From positions 1-64,000 of the IMG/VR virus record IMGVR_UViG_3300021519_000877: DNA of 64,000 nucleotides; one strand, 5' to 3'. Below, piece by piece: positions 29,501 to 36,825 of this stretch. Positions within the stretch are counted from its first letter, which is position 1. Every line of letters starts with the position of its first letter. The translations under genes and the position numbers were made by a program. The notes beneath the pieces were generated by a model that worked only from the letters and a program-made list of their open reading frames with translations, searched no databases and was not told the origin of the DNA. The stretch comes from a virus.

Positions 29501-29766
29501 ATTTTACCTTTTAATATACCTACCAAAAATTCTTCTTTGGTTACCCAGCGATATAAGAATACCGGATCACCAGGCCCTGTAATCATTCGTGTACCTTTAT
29601 AACCTAACTTCATCCAAATCCATTCATCTGAATAGTAACATTTACGTGGCCGCAGAAAGAATTTTAATTCCCAAGTAGCCCTTCCGTGAAATACATCGTA
29701 TTCTTCATCCATTCCGGGTATCGGCATAGGGGTTACTCTAGCGTATCCAAACTTTATCTTCCCCAT
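29494..29766 (-). CDS. Conserved hypothetical phage protein
   Basis: This 90-residue, aromatic-rich basic protein (WELKFFLRPRKCYYSDEW segment) has no recognised motif. It overlaps both neighbours by a few nucleotides, implying coupled translation. Function unknown. Confidence 0.68.
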   Translation of the reverse strand: MGKIKFGYARVTPMPIPGMDEEYDVFHGRATWELKFFLRPRKCYYSDEWIWMKLGYKGTRMITGPGDPVFLYRWVTKEEFLVGILKGKIC

Positions 29767-29939
29767 TTAATCTTTAACCAAATACGTTCATGTATATAAT
29801 GTACCGCAGTTAAAATAATGTGAATAATAACAGCGTTTCCTAATCCCGTCCACAAAGCCGTAATTAGCAATGCAATAATACGATATGTTAATGCACGAAC
29901 TATGGTTCTTTTGTGGAGTTCAGTCATTAAGTTCCCCAC
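29754..29939 (-). CDS. DUF2061-like small membrane protein
   Basis: This 61-residue protein has the pattern of DUF2061 proteins: a basic N-terminal KRTIVRALTYRI, a hydrophobic hairpin (about 16-45) and a HYIHERIWLKIKWG C-terminus. It is predicted to sit in the inner membrane. Function unknown. The ATG chosen overlaps the queE stop by 13 nt; Met5 at 29927 is an equally good start and would abut it. Confidence 0.75.
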   Translation of the reverse strand: MGNLMTELHKRTIVRALTYRIIALLITALWTGLGNAVIIHIILTAVHYIHERIWLKIKWGR

Positions 29940-30781
29940 TCGTTCTTAAACAAAGGTACTTGTAAGCGGTCACTATATCGTAAACCGTTTTTCATTGCTA
30001 ACAATGCCACGGCCTTATTATTCATAGCGTATACACTTTCAACGCCTCCGACCGGCATTAAGTAGACAGGACCTGTAAATCCAGCGGCACGATAAATGTC
30101 CACTGCTTCTAATGCTTCTTCAGCATCTTCTTCGGTTGCAACAACAAACTTCAAATATGTATAACCCGCTTCTTCGTATTCACAAACAACTTCTGGCTTA
30201 ATAGCCTCATCTGGATGCTCGCCTGAACAACTTAGTTTGGCACTAACTGAGAATGTAACTTCTCTAGCTAACTGATGATTAGTATTGCGCCATTTGATTA
30301 AAAACTCTTTAAATTCTGGAGTTAGCTTTTGAGTACCATTTGTTTCAAATGTGATCTCTTTTAACTCTTGCATCTTAGGATGATCCAACAAGTCGGGATA
30401 AGCACGTTGCCAACCTAATAACGGCTCGCCACCTGTAATAACAAGATGTGCGTCCTGCCATTTATTCTCAGGAAGAATTTCCATAGTGCGTTCTACAATG
30501 GCATCACTAGTAAGCATTGGCGACAAGTCCTTAAAACTAGGATGCCACGAAGCATAGCTGTCACAGCCTGTTGATACTAGAGGTAAGTCTTCATACTTTG
30601 TAAACATATGAGCAACTTCGGAAATCTCTTCTGCCTCTGCACTTAGTTCACCTTTTGACATACCAAAGCCTGCACATTTAAAATTGCATCCAAATGTGCG
30701 TAAGAACACAGAAGGCACGCCCATATAACGTCCTTCACCTTGTATACTGTAAAATAATTCTGCTATTTTAAGTTTGCTCAT
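29927..30781 (-). CDS. queE: QueE-like radical SAM 7-carboxy-7-deazaguanine synthase
   Basis: This 284-residue protein begins like QueE (IAELFYSIQGEGRYMGVPSVF) and carries the substrate-strand motif VITGGEPLL near 115. QueE converts 6-carboxy-tetrahydropterin to 7-carboxy-7-deazaguanine using S-adenosylmethionine and a 4Fe-4S cluster. The usual CX3CX2C motif is altered: Cys32 and Cys36 are present but position 39 is Phe. A Cys73 in STGCDS may supply the third ligand (inference). FolE, QueD-like and DpdA-like genes lie 3-8 kb upstream in the same transcriptional direction, supporting a DNA 7-deazaguanine pathway. Confidence 0.85.
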   Translation of the reverse strand: MSKLKIAELFYSIQGEGRYMGVPSVFLRTFGCNFKCAGFGMSKGELSAEAEEISEVAHMFTKYEDLPLVSTGCDSYASWHPSFKDLSPMLTSDAIVERTMEILPENKWQDAHLVITGGEPLLGWQRAYPDLLDHPKMQELKEITFETNGTQKLTPEFKEFLIKWRNTNHQLAREVTFSVSAKLSCSGEHPDEAIKPEVVCEYEEAGYTYLKFVVATEEDAEEALEAVDIYRAAGFTGPVYLMPVGGVESVYAMNNKAVALLAMKNGLRYSDRLQVPLFKNEWGT

Positions 30782-30978
30782 TTATTTGCTCGGTTACTTG
30801 TGCAACTATCATTCCATGTTTCTGCAGCCTGCTTTTGGTATTGCTCTAAATCCCATTTATCTTTTGCCGCAATATATTGATCTTCAGTAAGTCCATGCCA
30901 GCCGCAACAATCACCTGTTGGACTACGACCACACCCACATGTACCAATCTTACCAGATTCATTAGCTCTTACTTGCAT
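30778..30978 (-). CDS. CDGSH-like iron-sulfur mini-protein
   Basis: This 66-residue protein contains CGCGRSPTGDCCGWH (residues 14-28), matching the spacing of the CDGSH iron-sulfur signature C-x-C-x2-S-x4-C-x-G-x-H, but with Cys in place of the Asp after the third Cys. CDGSH proteins bind a 2Fe-2S cluster through three Cys and one His, all of which are present. The C-terminal half is a charged helix. It overlaps queE by 4 nt, so the cluster may serve redox or iron-sulfur supply to the radical SAM enzyme (inference). Confidence 0.75.
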   Translation of the reverse strand: MQVRANESGKIGTCGCGRSPTGDCCGWHGLTEDQYIAAKDKWDLEQYQKQAAETWNDSCTSNRANK

Positions 30979-31493
30979 TATTCAGTTCCTTTCAAACTAT
31001 CCATAATTACTGTGCGTTCTTTATTATACACTCGTTTTTGGAGAAACGCAATAAACTCCTTGTGCTCCATTGTCTCTGCTTTATTTAGAATATTTTGGCA
31101 AGCCCGCAAATAATATCTACGACGAGCAGCCTTGGTAACACCTTTCATATCTTCAACTTTAAATTGAAAAGTGCGGACTAACGCATCTGCCGCCTCGCTT
31201 GGTTTACCGTGCCATTCTACATCACCATCATTGGTGATAACTAATACGGCCTTATCTTCTTTGTTATTAAATGAAATCATATGGTTAGTTGGCATTAAAT
31301 TTCCAATTGTTAGTCCTGTTCCTGCCGAATATCCTGTGTTCCAATTTCCAACAGCAATATTATTATTTGCAATTGACGACCAGGTGTAATTGCTAACATT
31401 GCCAGTTAAAGTAAATTGGATAGGCTCAATCGTTTCTATATTCCGGCGACTTATAATTGCCTTTGCCCGGGATTGTGTTGCGAACACCGCCAA
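30978..31493 (-). CDS. Conserved hypothetical protein, start uncertain
   Basis: The frame is open to 31655, but the first part overlaps the HIT gene in another frame. TTG at 31493 has GAGG 6 nt upstream and is taken here (172 residues). An alternative is an AUU codon at 31430 that overlaps the HIT stop as ATTGA, giving a protein beginning (M)EPIQFTLTG. The first 100 residues after that are beta-rich with a NDGDVEWHGKPSEAAD turn; the C-terminal 70 are helical and basic. Function unknown. Confidence 0.6.
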   Translation of the reverse strand: MAVFATQSRAKAIISRRNIETIEPIQFTLTGNVSNYTWSSIANNNIAVGNWNTGYSAGTGLTIGNLMPTNHMISFNNKEDKAVLVITNDGDVEWHGKPSEAADALVRTFQFKVEDMKGVTKAARRRYYLRACQNILNKAETMEHKEFIAFLQKRVYNKERTVIMDSLKGTE

Positions 31494-31839
31494 TTGGATC
31501 CTCAACGTCGCCCTGGCGACGAGGGATAAGATGAACGTGAGGCCACATGACAGTTTGTCCTGCACTTTCGCCATAATTAAATCCAATATTGAAACCGTCC
31601 CATTCTCCGGCTTCCACTTTTGTTTTACCCCAATCCACAGCTTCTTCAAATGCATCTTTTAACACTCCTAACGAATTATATTTAGGCACAAATAATAAGT
31701 GCCCAGGGGTACACGGATATTTGTCGAGAAATATTGCAACATGAAAATCTTCACTGATACAATTATCCCAAGGTGCCCCGCTTTCTTCTAATGTTTCTGG
31801 ACCATCAAAAATAGTATACTTGATCATTTTGTCCACCAA
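31426..31839 (-). CDS. HIT-family nucleotide hydrolase/transferase
   Basis: This 137-residue protein matches the HIT fold: FLDKYPCTPGHLLFVPK in the middle and GQTVMWPHVHLIPRRQGD at about 104-121. HIT proteins hydrolyse or transfer nucleotidyl groups with a His triad HxHxH; here the first His position is Trp, while the catalytic and third His (PHVH) remain, so activity may be altered. It overlaps the phosphoribosyltransferase gene upstream and may act in nucleotide salvage; the substrate is unknown. Confidence 0.85.
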   Translation of the reverse strand: MVDKMIKYTIFDGPETLEESGAPWDNCISEDFHVAIFLDKYPCTPGHLLFVPKYNSLGVLKDAFEEAVDWGKTKVEAGEWDGFNIGFNYGESAGQTVMWPHVHLIPRRQGDVEDPIGGVRNTIPGKGNYKSPEYRND

Positions 31840-32366
31840 TCTTCGTATGGAAAATCAATCCACACATCATTTTCTGCTTTGTTGATTTCTACCCCGCAGT
31901 AGTCCATTTTAACTTTACATTTGCTAGCAAGATTATCTACAACTACAGCAAAGCGCACATTGTTATTCCACACATTATTCCAGCGATCATCTTTTGGTAA
32001 ACAACCGCTTTGCCAATCCTCCATAATCCAGTTTAGGGTAGCACCACTATCATTAATGTCATCTACAATAAGAATATTCTTTTTACCATCGCCAGAACAC
32101 ATTGGATCGTGGATGGCATATCCAAATGCGTCATCGGCCATCCAAAGATTACTTTCTGGGCCAATAAAATCATTATGGTCTCTAAGACTAACACCTAATG
32201 TAAACATGGGCACATTAAAGTAATGACTAATCATAACAGCAGGCAATAATCCACCGCGGGTTAGTCCTACAATATAATCAGGTTTCCAATTGCTAAGACT
32301 AATATCTCGGCATATTTTTCCCATATTAAATTGAAACTCTTCCCACTTAATTTGCTTTTTGTTCAC
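31824..32366 (-). CDS. Purine-type phosphoribosyltransferase
   Basis: This 180-residue type I phosphoribosyltransferase has the strand YIVGLTRGGLLPA (about 31-43) and the PRPP-binding motif ILIVDDINDSGATL (about 97-110). Such enzymes join purine bases to PRPP or bind nucleotides. Xanthine/guanine-type is likely from the RGGL pattern, but the base specificity cannot be read reliably. It overlaps the HIT and cupin-like genes. Confidence 0.88.
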   Translation of the reverse strand: MNKKQIKWEEFQFNMGKICRDISLSNWKPDYIVGLTRGGLLPAVMISHYFNVPMFTLGVSLRDHNDFIGPESNLWMADDAFGYAIHDPMCSGDGKKNILIVDDINDSGATLNWIMEDWQSGCLPKDDRWNNVWNNNVRFAVVVDNLASKCKVKMDYCGVEINKAENDVWIDFPYEDWWTK

Positions 32367-32823
32367 GTCTATCCTTTAAGTATTGTTCGTTATGAATCCA
32401 TTTATTATTAACTAAAAATCCCCACTCACGCACTTTCTTCATTGGCATGAATAATGTCCAAGCAGTTACCCCAGGGTGAAGCTCAATGCGATGATAGCTG
32501 CTAGGGCGGCAGATGCGAAAATGACCGGGGCCACGCCATTTGCGTATTTCGCACGTTTTAATGCCGTCTTTGTTGAAACCAGGGATCCACTCATAGTATC
32601 CACCTTTTAAAATTAGTGTAGCATATGACCACGGATGATCATGAACATCATCTGGGTCACCCTTTAGAAACTTGTGTAGGAATAAATTGAAAGGAAAGTT
32701 GTCACGATCCTTTAAAAATAAGTAGTAACGTTCTAAATATGGCTCATCGCATAGTCGATCTAAAATAACACGTTTGCGGCCGAGACTGTCTAACCAATTA
32801 AGAAACTTGTTTATCAGTGTCAT
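32347..32823 (-). CDS. Cupin-like phage protein
   Basis: This 158-residue protein has cupin-type motifs: a DVHDHPW metal-binding segment (about 60-66), a glycine-rich GGYYE turn and a second element, YHRIEL, further on. Cupins bind a divalent metal and carry out diverse reactions; no substrate can be assigned. It overlaps the genes on both sides. Confidence 0.75.
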   Translation of the reverse strand: MTLINKFLNWLDSLGRKRVILDRLCDEPYLERYYLFLKDRDNFPFNLFLHKFLKGDPDDVHDHPWSYATLILKGGYYEWIPGFNKDGIKTCEIRKWRGPGHFRICRPSSYHRIELHPGVTAWTLFMPMKKVREWGFLVNNKWIHNEQYLKDRREQKAN

Positions 32824-33010
32824 CTTGACTCCTTGCTATATCATACATTAGTTTGAATTGTTCCCAACTGTATTGTAAGGCTGGATATTTTTCACACATA
32901 CGTCCTAATTTAATAGGATCAATTTTATATTCAGTTAGCCAGGTAGTTTGTTGATCTAAATGCCCGTCCTCTTCATACATTTCATACAGAACATCTTTAA
33001 TATGTTTCAC
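32798..33010 (-). CDS. Small acidic conserved hypothetical protein
   Basis: This 70-residue helical, acidic protein has no known motif. It overlaps the cupin-like gene by 26 nt and its start overlaps the preceding stop by 4 nt, placing it in the folE-linked operon. Function unknown. Confidence 0.65.
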   Translation of the reverse strand: MKHIKDVLYEMYEEDGHLDQQTTWLTEYKIDPIKLGRMCEKYPALQYSWEQFKLMYDIARSQDDTDKQVS

Positions 33011-33333
33011 AGCTTTAAAGTTTCCATGGTAATAATCTTGCCAAGTGCTTTGCCGATATCTTCACCGTCGATAATAACATGTAGACTATTAATCTCACGA
33101 TCTTTCTGGCGATCATAAAAGCTAGTCTCTACAATAGTACCACCGGCTGCTTTGAATACTTTGAACTGAATACCACGGTCGTTATGAAACGATACTCCTG
33201 CTGTTTGGCCAAGTGAGACTTCATAAAGTTCACTGTCCACTTCACCGCTATCGTTTAACCAATCACGTAACCATTGTTTAAAAGTTCTGCGTTTACTTCG
33301 CCGATTAATTGAGATGCCGTATTTCTGTCTCAT
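33007..33333 (-). CDS. Conserved hypothetical phage protein
   Basis: This 108-residue protein has a very basic N-terminus (RRSKRRTFKQWLRDWL, about 11-26), which could bind nucleic acid, and then a beta-rich domain. It starts within an ATGA-type overlap at the folE stop. Function unknown. Confidence 0.7.
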   Translation of the reverse strand: MRQKYGISINRRSKRRTFKQWLRDWLNDSGEVDSELYEVSLGQTAGVSFHNDRGIQFKVFKAAGGTIVETSFYDRQKDREINSLHVIIDGEDIGKALGKIITMETLKL

Positions 33334-34145
33334 TTGCCTACGTAGCTCTGTTGTAGTTTAATATTGTCAAAGAACTCTTTCTTAGTATTCATGTCATCTT
33401 TAAATGCACCTGTTAATACTGTAGTTTGAGTTAAACTGCTACCTGCCATAATACCTCGATTTTCACAGCAACCGTGAATGGCTTGTATGTAAACTGCAAT
33501 GTTCTTTGAACCAGTAGCATTAGATATCTCACGTGCTATATCATTGCAGAGCTCTTCTTGCAAAGTACCACGGCGAGCACACCACTGAGCAATTCGAGTA
33601 TACTTAGACAAACCAATAAGCCTGTCGGCAGCAATAATTCCAATGTAGGCAACACCAGAAACAGGCTGATGGTGGTGACTACACATACTACGCAATTCAC
33701 TCCGCACAACCAACATACCTTTGTAGCCATCATCCACCTCATTAGGAAAACTTGTTGCATCTGGCGCTTCTTCGTAGCGACCTGACATAATTTCATTAAA
33801 ATACATTTTAGCAAGACGCTTTGCAGTACCTTGACTGTTAGGGTCATTCTCACGATCAATAAGCAATGTATCTAACACACTCTCAAATGCCTTAGTGGCT
33901 TCTTTGATTAAGATAGCTTTATCTTTTTCAGTGATGTATTCACTAATATTATCCCCAGCCCAAAAGCGTTTCTTATCACGCTTCATCTTAAAGCGAATAG
34001 CATCGGCTAAATTTGCTTCTTTGTAACCTTTGTCGCTCATATTCATTGCGGCATCTTCGTATCCAGGATGATACGGTGCTTCCTTAACTAAGTCAGGATT
34101 ATTATTCATTACTGCTTTTAAATCGTCTGATGTAAATGTTGTCAA
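33330..34145 (-). CDS. folE: GTP cyclohydrolase I
   Basis: This 271-residue protein has the GCH1 signatures: the zinc-site MCSHHHQPVSG (about 154-164), GLSKYTRIAQWCARR and the second zinc-site segment HGCCENRGI near 225. It forms dihydroneopterin triphosphate from GTP, the first step to both folate and 7-deazaguanine. An extra N-terminal stretch of about 60 residues precedes the core. The start is TTG at 34145, supported by GGAG 8 nt upstream. It belongs with the QueD-like, QueE and DpdA-like genes nearby. Confidence 0.93.
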   Translation of the reverse strand: MTTFTSDDLKAVMNNNPDLVKEAPYHPGYEDAAMNMSDKGYKEANLADAIRFKMKRDKKRFWAGDNISEYITEKDKAILIKEATKAFESVLDTLLIDRENDPNSQGTAKRLAKMYFNEIMSGRYEEAPDATSFPNEVDDGYKGMLVVRSELRSMCSHHHQPVSGVAYIGIIAADRLIGLSKYTRIAQWCARRGTLQEELCNDIAREISNATGSKNIAVYIQAIHGCCENRGIMAGSSLTQTTVLTGAFKDDMNTKKEFFDNIKLQQSYVGK

Positions 34146-34187
34146 TTCTATTTCTCCGAGTTTATGCCGTGGATGGCTTGTATACTA

Positions 34188-35291
34188 CTATTTTATATTC
34201 TTTAGCAGATTATTACAACTAAAAAAATGTTCAGTTAAATCTAATGCTTGTTTATTTAGGCTAGGTAAAAGTTTATTGTAATTTTCCATTTGCTGAATAA
34301 TCTTAGCACATAGTTCTTTACGATGTATTATATATTTTTCAAATGATTCTGTCCACTCGCTTGGATATTTAAATCCTTCATAATACATTTCTGAATATGA
34401 TAAACGATCTGGAACCATCGGAATAGCATCTACAAGTGCGCCTTCATAGCAACTAATACCTAGCGTTTCTTGTAGGTTGGCTGAAAATACTAGTTTAGCT
34501 TCACCTAACAAATTGTGATATTCGTTTTTACTAAGTTGTTGATCCTGGCAAACAACAAACTCATATTGTGGCAAGTGTTCTTTTAAGTCACGGAATATTT
34601 CAACTTGTTTCTCTGGTGCAATTCGATGTGGAAATAAAATTAAATCACGTTTGGGCATATGTTTGTATGGAGTCAACAGCCCTTCCATATATTCCATAGG
34701 CCAACCAGTTTTAACTATCTTATCTGTAAGTGTACCTGCACGAAGTTCTGCAAGATCTTCATCAAACCAAGGATTTTCAGTTACTGGTCCATTTTGTAAT
34801 AGATTAGTAAAAAACATTTCAATATGGAACTGTGTGGCAAAATAGTTGTAATCAAATGCGTGATAAAAACTCTTTTCAGCATTTCTAACCCACGGCTTAT
34901 CTCCAACAAGACGTCCTAAAAAGTCTTGAGGATCGTAACTGCCAGCATGCCACAAGCCGTGTATTGTTACAGGAATCTGTAACAATTCACTCATATACTT
35001 TAAGTTGATGACACCAGGGTGCCAAGCATCAGTAAAAATAAAGTGATCGCCAGGACTAACTGATCCGGCGCAAAATAAGCGGCCAATTTTTTCAACTTGA
35101 CTAGACTTATATATATTGGTGCCACCAAAATTAAGGAAAGCGCCAGGAGTAGTGGCTTGAGGAATATCCTCAGGGCCTGAGATAATTTGAACATTGTGTC
35201 CTTTCTTTCGTAATATAGCAGGTACATGAGTTTTCCACTCGCCGGTATAGCGAGTGGGTACACTTTCTAAATCGACTAAAAATATAGTCAT
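34188..35291 (-). CDS. GT-B-type glycosyltransferase
   Basis: This 367-residue protein has the C-terminal half of a GT4-like glycosyltransferase: LILFPHRIAPEKQVEIF (about 216-232), a nucleotide-binding strand EFVVCQD and the acceptor-loop ETLGISCYEGALVDAIP near 280-296 carrying the Glu pair typical of EX7E enzymes. The donor and acceptor are not readable. It lies between folE and the QueD-like gene, so the acceptor could be a modified DNA base (inference). Confidence 0.82.
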   Translation of the reverse strand: MTIFLVDLESVPTRYTGEWKTHVPAILRKKGHNVQIISGPEDIPQATTPGAFLNFGGTNIYKSSQVEKIGRLFCAGSVSPGDHFIFTDAWHPGVINLKYMSELLQIPVTIHGLWHAGSYDPQDFLGRLVGDKPWVRNAEKSFYHAFDYNYFATQFHIEMFFTNLLQNGPVTENPWFDEDLAELRAGTLTDKIVKTGWPMEYMEGLLTPYKHMPKRDLILFPHRIAPEKQVEIFRDLKEHLPQYEFVVCQDQQLSKNEYHNLLGEAKLVFSANLQETLGISCYEGALVDAIPMVPDRLSYSEMYYEGFKYPSEWTESFEKYIIHRKELCAKIIQQMENYNKLLPSLNKQALDLTEHFFSCNNLLKNIK

Positions 35292-35512
35292 TAAGCTTCT
35301 CTACGTTCCTTAGCTTCACGACGTGCTTTGCGCTGGAGATACTCTTGAGTGCGCTGCCAATCTTTATAAGCCTTAGATCTGTATAGATCAGCTTCGTTAA
35401 AATCGATCAATTCCAAACGGCAATGATCGTGCCATGTTTCTAGATCACTAAAGATCTTTGCTACTTCGGGCTTCATAGTTAGATACTTCGCTAACCACTT
35501 TGGCTGTGCCAT
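35291..35512 (-). CDS. Small basic conserved hypothetical protein
   Basis: This 73-residue protein is helical and charged, with an Arg/Glu-rich C-terminus (RKARREAKERREA). It is a type seen beside base-modification genes in aquatic T4-like phages; no function is known to me. A Shine-Dalgarno AAGGA lies about 9 nt upstream of the ATG. It overlaps the glycosyltransferase start by 1 nt. Confidence 0.7.
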   Translation of the reverse strand: MAQPKWLAKYLTMKPEVAKIFSDLETWHDHCRLELIDFNEADLYRSKAYKDWQRTQEYLQRKARREAKERREA

Positions 35513-35523
35513 GTTGTGTTTCC

Positions 35524-35949
35524 TTAAATTACTATTGAGTTTGTTGGGCGAGTAAGATTATAAGAAATGACGCATCCGTTCTCGCCGTCTTCGGATACAT
35601 CAATTACTACAGCTCGGTTTGGATACCTTGCCGCAATTTGGTCATACAAATCATCTGCGATCATTTCGCACGATTTGAAATCTAATTGAATAATGTCTGT
35701 GTTGTATAAACTTTCTAACCAGCGTTTAAATTGAATAAATTCAATATCGCGATCATTATGGAATACGTCAATTGCCACACGGAAGTGAAAGATATGACGA
35801 TGTGCGTTTGCTAGGAAACTTACATCATATTCACCTGCGGTACATAATGCTGGATCTGTGCCAGCGGCTGGATAACGATGGATACCTTCTTTGCGGAACG
35901 ATACCCAAATTTGTCTACCTGCGGCTTGTTTAATTGTTTCAATGCTCAT
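35524..35949 (-). CDS. queD: QueD/PTPS-like 6-carboxy-tetrahydropterin synthase
   Basis: This 141-residue protein has a PTPS/QueD pattern: a candidate zinc His24 in EGIHRYPAAG, a catalytic Cys36, the HxH pair His50/His52 in NAHRHIFHF (replacing the usual HGHxF), a KSCE element for the catalytic Glu near 96 and a VSEDGENGC strand near the end. QueD makes 6-carboxy-tetrahydropterin, the QueE substrate, from the FolE product. The spacing matches the family though sequence divergence is high. It overlaps the upstream gene by 4 nt. Confidence 0.82.
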   Translation of the reverse strand: MSIETIKQAAGRQIWVSFRKEGIHRYPAAGTDPALCTAGEYDVSFLANAHRHIFHFRVAIDVFHNDRDIEFIQFKRWLESLYNTDIIQLDFKSCEMIADDLYDQIAARYPNRAVVIDVSEDGENGCVISYNLTRPTNSIVI

Positions 35950-36491
35950 TTTATGATCTCGTCTTTACCATATTCGTCCCAGCTTGTAAACTGTTCACGT
36001 CCTGTTAAACTGTGTAATGTATGACACCAAACACCTGGATTACTTGCCTTGAAGTCTTTGTCGTCTAGTTTAATTGTAGCATTATATCCTAACTGTGTCA
36101 AGTATGGAATCTTCACAGATAGTTGAGGAATAAACTGGCGATGCTCAACTAGCCCACTTTCTAACAACCCTTCAACTTGTGCAACATCCAAATCCAAGGT
36201 GCACCAAAAATCAGAATCCAACCATTCTTCAATCATAGTTTCCCAAGGTTTCCAGCCTTCACCATCATTAACATCTAGTTTTGGAAAACTTTGATTAGCA
36301 CCAAAATAGATATGAGTAATAGGATATCCGCCTAGCATATAGTGTGTTTCGAGAGCCTCTGCGATGGCCTCTCGTGATTGAACCCCAACAACAAATAAGG
36401 TAAGATGACCGAACGCTGGAGTTTTTTCAATTTCCTTGCCAACGAAGAATGTTACTGCTTCGCTGGTACCGGTTTCATAATCACGCTTCAT
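35946..36491 (-). CDS. Conserved hypothetical protein of the deazaguanine locus
   Basis: This 181-residue alpha/beta protein opens with MKRDYETGTSEAVTFFVG and has a LTLFVVGVQSREAI segment (about 30-43). I know of no characterised homologue. It overlaps the queD-like start and lies two small genes from dpdA, so an accessory role in base modification is possible by position only. Confidence 0.72.
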   Translation of the reverse strand: MKRDYETGTSEAVTFFVGKEIEKTPAFGHLTLFVVGVQSREAIAEALETHYMLGGYPITHIYFGANQSFPKLDVNDGEGWKPWETMIEEWLDSDFWCTLDLDVAQVEGLLESGLVEHRQFIPQLSVKIPYLTQLGYNATIKLDDKDFKASNPGVWCHTLHSLTGREQFTSWDEYGKDEIIK

Positions 36492-36623
36492 TTAGGTAGA
36501 TGCCCACCAGAGAACACCAATGACAATTACCAATCCTACTAGGAAGATTCGTCCATGCCGTTTCTGTGTTGCAAATTCTTCTTCCTCGGACCCATACTCA
36601 AATCCAATTTTATCTTTTTTCAT
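36492..36623 (-). CDS. 43-residue single-pass membrane protein
   Basis: A short frame from ATG 36623 to TAA 36492 encodes MKKDKIGFEYGSEEEEF, then a basic QKRHGR and one hydrophobic segment of about 17 residues (FLVGLVIVIGVLWWA). It fills the only gap in the operon exactly: the stop abuts the ATG at 36491 and its start overlaps the previous gene by 14 nt. A membrane-anchored micro-protein is inferred. Confidence 0.68.
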   Translation of the reverse strand: MKKDKIGFEYGSEEEEFATQKRHGRIFLVGLVIVIGVLWWAST

Positions 36624-36825
36624 TTATTTTCTTTCTAAGTTCAGTATTTTCATCTACTAACTGTTTGGTTAGTTTTTTATAGTATAATAAATCTTCTTCT
36701 TGATGTGACCGCTCTATGGTACATTTTTCTAAATCTTTAGGAATATCATTGACCCGTTTATTTAGGCCTGCGAGGTAGCCAAAAAATATTCCTACTAACA
36801 ACCAAATAATATCAGTGGTCATCAA
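36610..36825 (-). CDS. Small membrane-anchored coiled-coil protein
   Basis: This 71-residue protein has an N-terminal transmembrane helix (about 5-22, IIWLLVGIFFGYLAGL) followed by a charged coiled coil to the end. The layout resembles i-spanins, but a better spanin pair exists at 54327-55033, so the role here is uncertain. The start overlaps the dpdA stop by 4 nt. Confidence 0.7.
   Translation of the reverse strand: MMTTDIIWLLVGIFFGYLAGLNKRVNDIPKDLEKCTIERSHQEEDLLYYKKLTKQLVDENTELRKKINEKR

Noticed and set aside
34116-34144. TTGACA at the start of folE as a promoter
   Set aside because: The hexamer is the TTG start codon and the next codon; no -10 box lies 16-18 nt downstream.
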